Of a stretch of DNA of 24,271 nt, positions 18,823-24,271 are shown piece by piece (position 1 is the first letter of the stretch; each line of letters opens with the position of its first letter). Source of the DNA: Rhodococcus sp. IITR03 (GTDB lineage Bacteria > Actinomycetota > Actinomycetes > Mycobacteriales > Mycobacteriaceae); contig LATQ01000001.1 of the NCBI GenBank assembly GCA_001017865.1, forward strand, positions 2,424,445 to 2,448,715, written 5' to 3'. The notes under the pieces are model-generated. The model was not told where the DNA came from. It saw only the letters and a list, made by a program, of their open reading frames with translations, and did not search any database. The position numbers were made by a program, and so were the translations under genes.

Positions 18823-19650
18823 TCACGAGACAACTCGTCTGCGACTCGACATCTCGTACGACGGCACCGACTTCTCCGGCTGGGCACGGCAACCAGGACG
18901 TCGCACGGTGTGCGGGGAGATCGAGGAGAAGCTCTCCGCGATCGTCCGTACCCCCGTACTGCTCACCGTCGCCGGTCGCACCGACGCCGGCGTGCACGCG
19001 TCCGGGCAGGTCGCTCACGTCGACTCCCCACCGCGGCGCTGCCCGACGATCCGTCGCGCTGGGTCCGTCGTCTCGCGCGGTTCCTGCCCCGCGACGTGCG
19101 GGTCACCGGGATCTCCGTCGCCCCCGAACATTTCGACGCGCGGTTCTCGGCGATCCGGCGTCATTACGAATACCGCCTCACCACAGCGGTGTACGGCGCC
19201 GAACCGTTGCGTGCCCGCGACACCGTCGCGTGGCCGAAGGCCGTCGATCTCGATGCGATGCAACGCGCGTCGCAGTCGCTGCTCGGCCTGCACGACTTCG
19301 CCGCCTTCTGCAAGCGGCGGGAGGGTGCAACGACCGTACGCGAACTGCAGCGATACGACTGGACCCGCGAAGGTGACATCCTCACCGCCTACGTCAGCGC
19401 CGACGCCTTCTGCTGGTCGATGGTGCGCAGCCTCGTCGGTGCCGCCCTGGCCGTGGGGGAGGGGCGGCGCAGTGTCGAGTGGATGACGGCCCTGCTCGAC
19501 GAACGCGAACGTGCGGCGTCCGTCGCGGTGGCACCGGCCCACGGCCTGTCACTGGTCCGCGTCGACTACCCTGCTGACGAGGAACTGGCCGCGCGCAACG
19601 CTGCGACGCGGGAGACGCGCGGGCCCATCACGCCCGGCTGTTGCGGATGA
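18815..19650 (+). CDS. truA: tRNA pseudouridine synthase A (frameshift)
   Basis: TruA converts U38-U40 of the tRNA anticodon arm to pseudouridine. I start it at GTG 18815 ([20 protein letters not shown]); TTG at 18800 is an alternative. The catalytic motif [18 protein letters not shown] places the nucleophile at about D57. One C is missing near 19024 (GTCGACCTCCCC to GTCGACTCCCC). The frame then reads [39 protein letters not shown] and the later motif [20 protein letters not shown]. Restored length is about 278 residues. The TGA overlaps a candidate ATG of the next gene. Confidence 0.93.
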
Positions 19651-19661
19651 AGGGAACGAAT

Positions 19662-20687
19662 GTGCGCGCACGACGGTTTGCGTTGATGGGGACGATCGCG
19701 GCGGTCGCCGTCTCGTCGCTGGTCCTGCCCGGTGCCGCGGTCGCCCACGCCGAGGATCTCCCGGTCGCCGCAACCGGCGAGACCCGGTCGCAGAGCGCGA
19801 CTGTCGAACGCATCGAGAAGCACACCGACCGCGACTGGTCGCTGTTCGTGTACTCACCGTCGATGGAACGCACCATCGAGCTTCAGGTGTTGCGCCCGGC
19901 CGACACGAGCGCACCGCGACCGGTCTTCTACCTGCTCAACGGTGCCGGTGGGGGACTGGACCGCGCGACCTGGCGTGAGCAGACCGACATCGTGGAGTTC
20001 TTCGGCGACAAGAACGTCAACGTCGTCACTCCGGTCGGTGGCGCGTTCAGCTACTACACCGACTGGCTCGAGGACGATCCCGTTCTCGGACGCAACAAGT
20101 GGACGACCTTCCTCACCGAGGAGATCCCGTCGGTGGTCGACGAGACGCTCGGCGCGAGCGGCCGCAACGCGATCGCCGGTGTGTCGATGTCGGCGACGTC
20201 GGCGCTGGCTCTGGCGCAGCAGGCGCCCGATCTCTACCAGGCGGTGGGTTCGTACAGCGGATGCGCCGAGACCGCGTCGGATATCGGTTCGCGCTACGCG
20301 GAGATCGTCGTCGCGTTCGGCGGGGGCGAAGTCGAGAACATGTGGGGACCGGTCGCCGGTGAGCACTGGACCGAACAGGATGTCGTGCTCAACGCCGAGA
20401 AGCTGCGCGGCAAGGCCGTGTACGTCTCCACGAGCAGCGGTGTCCCGGGTCCGTACGAATTGAAGGCATGGGAGCAGGACGGTGTCGCCGTCCTTCCCGA
20501 TGTGGCTCTGCTCGGGCTCATCGAGGCCGGCGTGAACGACTGCACGACGCGACTGCGCGGTGCGCTGGACGCAGCCGGGGTCGAGGCGACCTACTCGGTC
20601 CGGACCGACGGTACCCACACCTGGGGCTACTGGCAGGAGGCCCTGCACGATTCGTGGCCCGTGCTCGGTGAGGCCATCGGCGCCTGA
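19662..20687 (+). CDS. Secreted mycolyltransferase, Ag85/esterase family
   Basis: Antigen 85-type enzymes move mycolic acids between trehalose mycolates and on to arabinogalactan in the outer envelope. I prefer GTG 19662 as start because AAGGGA lies six bases upstream; ATG 19647 (overlapping the truA stop) is the alternative. A signal peptide is clear: basic RARR, a hydrophobic stretch LMGTIAAVAVSSLVLPG and a cleavage site near AVAHA (about 30). The alpha/beta-hydrolase core shows RPVFYLLNGAGGGLDRATW, VVTPVGGAFSYYTDW, the nucleophile in IAGVSMSATSAL (about S175) and the terminal His in DGTHTWGYWQEAL. The acid residue of the triad is not assigned. Length (341) suits a single-domain member without LGFP repeats. 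Frame intact. Confidence 0.9.
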   Translation: MRARRFALMGTIAAVAVSSLVLPGAAVAHAEDLPVAATGETRSQSATVERIEKHTDRDWSLFVYSPSMERTIELQVLRPADTSAPRPVFYLLNGAGGGLDRATWREQTDIVEFFGDKNVNVVTPVGGAFSYYTDWLEDDPVLGRNKWTTFLTEEIPSVVDETLGASGRNAIAGVSMSATSALALAQQAPDLYQAVGSYSGCAETASDIGSRYAEIVVAFGGGEVENMWGPVAGEHWTEQDVVLNAEKLRGKAVYVSTSSGVPGPYELKAWEQDGVAVLPDVALLGLIEAGVNDCTTRLRGALDAAGVEATYSVRTDGTHTWGYWQEALHDSWPVLGEAIGA

Positions 20688-20713
20688 GCCGAGAGCGCTG
20701 CGCTCGAAAGTCA

Positions 20714-20748
20714 CCGAGGGGGTGAGGTCCGCGACCTCACCCCCTCGG
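20714..20748. terminator. Bidirectional terminator
   Basis: A perfect 16-bp stem, CCGAGGGGGTGAGGTC (20714-20729) with its complement at 20733-20748, encloses a CGC loop. It lies between the 3' end of the mycolyltransferase gene and the 3' end of the minus-strand peptide gene, so it can serve both. T-rich bases follow on each side (GTTCTC plus; TGACTTTC minus). Confidence 0.85.
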
Positions 20749-20765
20749 GCGTTCTCACATGCTCG

Positions 20766-20831
20766 TCAGATCAGCCAGTCCAGGAAATTGAGGACGTTGC
20801 TGATGAGCGCGTCGAGCGAACCGAGAAGCAT
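20766..20831 (-). CDS. Probable 21-residue amphipathic peptide, unrecognised
   Basis: On the minus strand an ATG at 20831 opens a 21-codon frame, MLLGSLDALISN then VLNFLDWLI, ended by TGA at 20768-20766. A strong ribosome-binding site, GGAGGT, sits six bases before the ATG (20838-20843 on the plus strand), which is the main reason to believe it. Drawn as a helix, G4, D7, S11, N15 and D18 fall on one face and Leu/Ile/Val/Phe/Trp fill the rest. Net charge is about -2, with no signal peptide. It has its own downstream terminator and 112 bases of upstream spacer. I know no named family. In style it recalls the tiny acidic porin subunits PorA/PorH of corynebacteria, which are mycoloylated, but it is shorter; that resemblance is inference. 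A longer in-phase frame from 20966 lacks support. Confidence 0.6.
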   Translation of the reverse strand: MLLGSLDALISNVLNFLDWLI

Positions 20832-20858
20832 GTGGTGACCTCCGTGTAGAAAACGAAT

Positions 20859-20872
20859 TGGACGTATGTCCA
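20859..20872. promoter_or_regulatory. Palindrome upstream of the small peptide gene
   Basis: TGGACgtatGTCCA is a 5+5 inverted repeat with a 4-base centre, 28 bases ahead of the peptide ATG. Its position and form suit a dimeric repressor site. No clear -35/-10 pair is visible beside it, and the motif is short enough to arise by chance. Confidence 0.3.
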
Positions 20873-20943
20873 GAGCTGATTCAAGCGAAACTGCCGGTAA
20901 CGGGCAACCTCGGCGAATGTGACAAATATCCGTCGAGAAGTTG

Positions 20944-21807
20944 TTAACGCGCGACTGTCGACGCACGAGCGAGCGCCTCGGCGATCATGCGGTGGCCCTC
21001 AGCCTCGTAGCAGTCGTCGCCCACATGGAAAGCCCACACCGCGACCGCGACCGCCGTGCGGACACGTCGGCGGAACCACGCGTCCTCCTCACGGGGATCC
21101 TCGCCGTAGCCGCGCAGGAAGGCCTCCTCGGCGCCGGGGACCCGGAGGAACTCGCGCACCGCGAGCCGCTCGAAGTCCTCACCCGCCGGGCGCATCGCGG
21201 CACGTCCGAAGTCGATCACCTTCACCCTGCCGGCGTCGTCGGCGAGCCAGTTGCGGCTCTGCCAGTCGCCGTGGGTGGGCACCAGGGTGGCCGTCGGTGT
21301 CGGCCACCCCTCGACCATCGAGCGCAACCGGCCGCGACGGTCGGGACCGATGCGGTGCGGTGCCGCGAGCAACCGCAGCGTCTTCGTGTTCGCCGATCGC
21401 TCGTACCCCTCGTCCACGACCCGCTCCTGGCAGTGGAACTGGGCGAGCAACGCGCCGGCCTGTTCGTAGACGTCCGGACGGGACGACGCGGCCGTGCCTG
21501 AACGAGCCGGCCCGGAAGGTATTCCGTCACGACGAGTTTCGCCGCGCGGTCGGCGAACACCATCCGGGCGGCGCGACCGCACCGGACCCACGGAGCGGTC
21601 CACCGTTCGTGGCGCTGATCTCGCGGCCGATGTGCCGGTCCGGAGTTCCGCCCGCCTTCACGACCAGTCGCCCGTCGTCGGTGTCGACCGCGAGGACGGT
21701 GGTCGACACCAGGCCCCAACTCATGTCGGCGACCACGACGATGCGGCCGAACCGTTGCGTCAGCAGGTGGCGTTGCTGTGGAGTGAGCCGCTCCAGGCGT
21801 CCGGCAT
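20944..21807 (-). CDS. APH/choline-kinase-fold phosphotransferase (three frameshifts)
   Basis: This is a small-molecule kinase of the aminoglycoside phosphotransferase fold; the substrate is unknown. The Brenner-type catalytic loop THGDWQSRNWL (D about 182, N about 187) and the metal-binding VIDFGRA (D about 200) are both present. Start and frame were rebuilt: ATG at 21807 gives MPDALERLTPQQRHLL if one C is added near 21796 (GCCCTG to GCCTG). Two more losses lie near 21611 (AGCGCCCACGAACGG) and 21498 (CAGGGCACG). In between it reads VADMSWGLVSTTVLAVDTDD, WTAPWVRCGRAARMVFADR and LVVTEYLPGRLVQ. Three added bases give a whole number of codons and 288 residues. It lies 59 bases after the dehydrogenase gene on the same strand, so the two may be co-transcribed. 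No specific antibiotic-resistance role should be inferred. Confidence 0.82.
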
Positions 21808-21866
21808 GCAGGCACTCTAGCGATCTTTCGCCGCGGGAACCCCTGCCGCTTCCGGCTCGCGATCGA

Positions 21867-23001
21867 TCACCCCGCGAGGGAGCGTGCGATCACGAGTCGC
21901 TGAATCTGATTGGTGCCCTCGAAGATCTGGGTGATCTTCGCGTCGCGCATGAAGCGCTCGACCGGGAAGTCGCGGGTGTAGCCGTATCCGCCGAGGACCT
22001 GGACCGCGTCGGTCGTGACCTTCATGGCGGCATCCGTCGCGACGAGTTTGGCCACCGATGCCTGTCGCGAGTAGGACAGGCCGGCGTCCTTTCGCCGGGC
22101 GGCGTCGAGATAGGTGGCACGGCCGAGTCGACGGCCGCGGCCATGTCGGCGAGACGAACCCGAGGCCTGGTGTCGATGATGCGCTTGCCGAAGGCCTGTC
22201 GTTCCTTGGCGTAGGCCGTCGCCTCGTCGAGCGCGGCCTGGGCCAGACCCGTCGCGACGGCGGCGATTCCCAGGCGTCCGGAATCCAGTGCGCTGAACGC
22301 GATCGGCAGTCCCTGTCCCTCGACGCCGATCCGGCGCTCGGCCGGGACGAAGGCGTCGTCGTAATGGGCGGAGGTGGTGGGGATGGCGTGCAGGCCCATC
22401 TTCTCCTCGGGCTTGCCGAAGGACAGGCCCTCGGTGCCGGCGGGCACGAGGAAGCACGAGATGCCCTTGCTGCCGGTGTCGGCCGTGCGGGCGAACAGGG
22501 TGTAGAAGTCGGCCTTGCCGCCGTTGGTGATCCACGCCTTCGAGCCGGTGATGCGGTAGCCGCCGTCGACGGGCTTCGCGCGGCACGCGAGGCCGCGGCG
22601 TCGGATCCGGCCTGCGGCTCGGAAAGGCTGTACGCGCCGATGGTGTTGCCGCCAAGCATCTCCGGGAGCCACTTGTTCTTCTGCTCGTCGGTGCCGTGGG
22701 TGGCGAGCGCGAAACACGACAGTCCGTGCACGCTCACCGCGACCGCCACGGCCGCCCAGCGGGCGCCGAGTTCCTCGAGGACCTGCAGGTAGACCTCGTA
22801 GGCTGGTCGCCGCCGCGAACTCCTCGGGGTACGGCAGGCTCAGCAGTCCTGCGGCGCCGAGTGCGGGGAAGACGCCTCGGGGAAGGTCTCCTTGCGCTCG
22901 TGCTCGTCGACGCGCGGGGCGAGTACCTTGTCGGCGACGTCGCGGGTGAGGTCGATCAGGTCGTAGGCCTCGCGGGTGGGAAGCAGACGCTCGACGGGCA
23001 C
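21867..23001 (-). CDS. Acyl-CoA dehydrogenase (about eight base losses)
   Basis: FAD-dependent acyl-CoA dehydrogenases introduce the alpha-beta double bond in fatty- or branched-acyl-CoA breakdown. The start is GTG at 23001 behind AGGAGGAACCACC, reading [20 protein letters not shown]. Fragments in order are [56 protein letters not shown], the flavin-site [52 protein letters not shown], and [20 protein letters not shown] with IFEGTNQIQ. The Glu of IFEGTNQ (about 364) is the family's catalytic base. Losses lie near 22876, 22815, 22802, 22591, 22171, 22165, 22153 and 22120. The three at 22153-22171 cancel, hiding a garbled segment. Restored length is 380 residues. Divergent from the TetR gene. 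Confidence 0.9.
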
Positions 23002-23026
23002 GGTGGTTCCTCCTGGAAGGCTGGGG

Positions 23027-23070
23027 ACCGAAAATAGTACTGAGGACGATACTGCAGTACTGTTTTCGGT
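23027..23070. promoter_or_regulatory. Long inverted repeat, probable TetR operator
   Basis: ACCGAAAATAGTACTG (23027-23042) and CAGTACTGTTTTCGGT (23055-23070) are reverse complements at 15 of 16 positions, 12 bases apart. The site fills the 69-base divergent gap between the dehydrogenase and the TetR gene and ends directly at the TetR ATG. It includes TACTGT (23058-23063) on the plus strand and TACTAT on the minus strand, both usable as -10 elements. A repressor bound here would block both promoters. Confidence 0.75.
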
Positions 23071-23675
23071 ATGGCAAGAGTCGGTAGCCGGCGACCCACC
23101 GCCCGGCAGGCGCAACTGTTCGACGATCTGGTCGCGTTGTTCCTGGCAGAAGGCTTCGCGCACCTGACCCTCGACGACATCGCCGCGCGCCTGCGCTGCT
23201 CGAAATCGACGCTCTACACACTCGCGGAGAACAAGGACCGGCTCGTCTACGCGGCGACCGTCCACTTCTTCAAGGGTGCCGCCGAACGGGTCGAGGCCGA
23301 CGTCGCGCGGGCCGCGGACGCCAGGCACGCATCGGCGTCTATCTCGAGGCCGTGGGGCGCGAACTCGAACCCGCCTCCACGCGGTTCATGGAGGACATCG
23401 CCCACACGCCGGTCGCGCGCGAGGTCTACGAACGCAACACCCGATTCGCCGCCGACCGCGTCCGCCAGCTCATCTCCGACGGCGTCACGGCCGGCGAACT
23501 GCGCGACGTCCACGCGGCGTTCGTCGCCGACGTCGTCGCCTCGGTCATGGTGCGTATCCAGCAACGGCAGGTGGCCGAGGCAACCGGTCTCGAGGACGCA
23601 CGTGCCTACCGGGAACTCGCCGCGCTGCTCGCGCACGGGCTCTCGGCCGCACCGCACCTACGATCGACCCCATGA
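23071..23675 (+). CDS. TetR-family transcriptional regulator (frameshift)
   Basis: The N-terminal helix-turn-helix is clear: FLAEGFAHLTLDDIAARLRC then SKSTLYTLAENKDRLVYAA (about 28-66). The C-terminal ligand domain reads VGRELEPASTRFMEDIAHTP, VAREVYERNTRFAADRVRQL and VHAAFVADVVASVMVRIQQR. One G is missing near 23324 (GCCAGGGCACGC to GCCAGGCACGC), restoring RARIGVYLEA. Length is then 201 residues. There is no ribosome-binding site before the ATG, and TACTGT ends seven bases upstream, so the message is probably leaderless. It likely represses itself and the divergent dehydrogenase through the inverted repeat at 23027-23070. The stop overlaps the next ATG (ATGA). Confidence 0.9.
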
Positions 23676-24247
23676 CCACGGCTGCACCGAACGATCCGAT
23701 CCGCCTCGAGGTCATCGTCGCGAGTGTCCGCGCCGGTCGCATCGCGCCGGTCGTCGCCGACTGGTTCGCGGCCACCGCGCGGCGTCGCCCCGAGTTCGAC
23801 GTCGGCGTCCTCGATCTCGCCGACACCCCGCTCCCGCAGGACCTCTCGGGCGGTCCCGACGCCGACGCCTTCACCCGCCGCATCGGTGCTGCGGATGCCT
23901 TCGTGGTGGTGACCTCCGAGTACAACCACGGTTATCCCGCCGCGCTGAAGACGGCCATCGACACCGTCAAGCGTGAATGGCGCACCAAGCCGGTCGGATT
24001 CGTCTCCTACGGTGGCCTGTCCGGCGGCCTGCGCGCGGTCGAGCAGTTGCGGCAGGTCGTCGTCGAGGTCCACATGGTGCCGGTGCGGCAGTCGGTGAGC
24101 TTCCACCGCGTCAAGCACGCCTTCGCTGCCGACGGCACCACGAGCGACGAGGCCGCGATCGACGGCGCGGAACGCATGCTCGACCAGCTCGCGTGGTGGG
24201 CACGCACCGTCCGCGCCGGAACCGCTCTCGACCGCTATCCCGGCTGA
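23672..24247 (+). CDS. NADPH-dependent FMN reductase-like flavoprotein
   Basis: This is a flavodoxin-fold NAD(P)H:FMN/quinone reductase of the SsuE/ChrR type. It is 191 residues and intact, from ATG at 23672, which overlaps the TetR stop. The flavin-phosphate loop is near IVASVRAGRIAPVVADWF (about 14-31). The second flavin motif is VVVTSEYNHGYPAALKTAID (about 74-93), matching the family pattern EYNxxxPxxLKxAID. KPVGFVSYGGLSGGLRAVEQ follows. It probably forms a two-gene unit with the TetR gene, and could supply reduced flavin or detoxify quinones; the substrate is not predictable. The remaining 24 bases of the window hold nothing I can call. Confidence 0.88.
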   Translation: MTTAAPNDPIRLEVIVASVRAGRIAPVVADWFAATARRRPEFDVGVLDLADTPLPQDLSGGPDADAFTRRIGAADAFVVVTSEYNHGYPAALKTAIDTVKREWRTKPVGFVSYGGLSGGLRAVEQLRQVVVEVHMVPVRQSVSFHRVKHAFAADGTTSDEAAIDGAERMLDQLAWWARTVRAGTALDRYPG

Positions 24248-24271
24248 GACTCGGACCAGGCACACGCGAGG

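Noticed and set aside
20832..20966. 45-residue extension of the small minus-strand peptide
   Set aside because: No ribosome-binding site at 20966, it runs into the kinase gene, and the sequence is not protein-like, while GGAGGT precedes the internal ATG.
21867..23001. Dehydrogenase as a decayed pseudogene
   Set aside because: All breaks are the same G/C-run losses seen in essential genes, and catalytic and flavin motifs are intact, so error is more likely than decay.

Overview
The window is high-GC actinobacterial DNA carrying the S10-spc-alpha ribosomal protein super-cluster. Protein sequences closely resemble those of mycolic-acid bacteria. An Ag85-type mycolyltransferase downstream and zinc-ribbon S14 and L36 proteins support this. 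Rhodococcus or a close relative is the best guess, made from recognised protein sequence rather than a database search.

Layout: (1) 1-1032, 3' part of an amidase-signature enzyme. (2) 1033-1517, promoter and long leader of the S10 operon. (3) 1518-6793, rpsJ-rplC-rplD-rplW-rplB-rpsS-rplV-rpsC-rplP-rpmC-rpsQ, ended by an 18-bp perfect hairpin. (4) 7112-11386, the spc operon in two blocks: rplN-rplX-rplE-rpsN, hairpin, then rpsH-rplF-rplR-rpsE-rpmD-rplO and an 18-bp hairpin. (5) 11614-14280, secY-adk-map. (6) dtd on the minus strand, convergent with map. (7) 14960-18751, infA-rpmJ-rpsM-rpsK-rpsD-rpoA-rplQ. (8) truA and a secreted mycolyltransferase, overlapping at their junction. (9) 20714-23001, a bidirectional terminator, a probable unannotated 21-residue amphipathic peptide on the minus strand, an APH-fold kinase and an acyl-CoA dehydrogenase. 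(10) 23071-24247, a TetR regulator divergent from the dehydrogenase and overlapping an NADPH-dependent FMN reductase gene.

Regions 3-7 build the ribosome, RNA polymerase alpha, the Sec channel and the enzymes for N-terminal Met removal, adenylate balance and initiation. TruA modifies tRNA, and Dtd clears D-aminoacyl-tRNA. Region 9-10 looks like an accessory catabolic unit under TetR control.

A major caveat: about twenty genes, most of them essential and single-copy, are broken by losses of one (rarely two) G or C bases, almost always in GG/CC/GGG/CCC runs. I count roughly forty. Restoring one base at each site gives normal family sequences and lengths. I read these as sequence-quality errors, not pseudogenes. 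CDS coordinates below span the restored genes. The most interesting candidate for new biology is the 21-residue peptide at 20766-20831. Next are the operator of the TetR/dehydrogenase pair and the kinase-dehydrogenase pairing.
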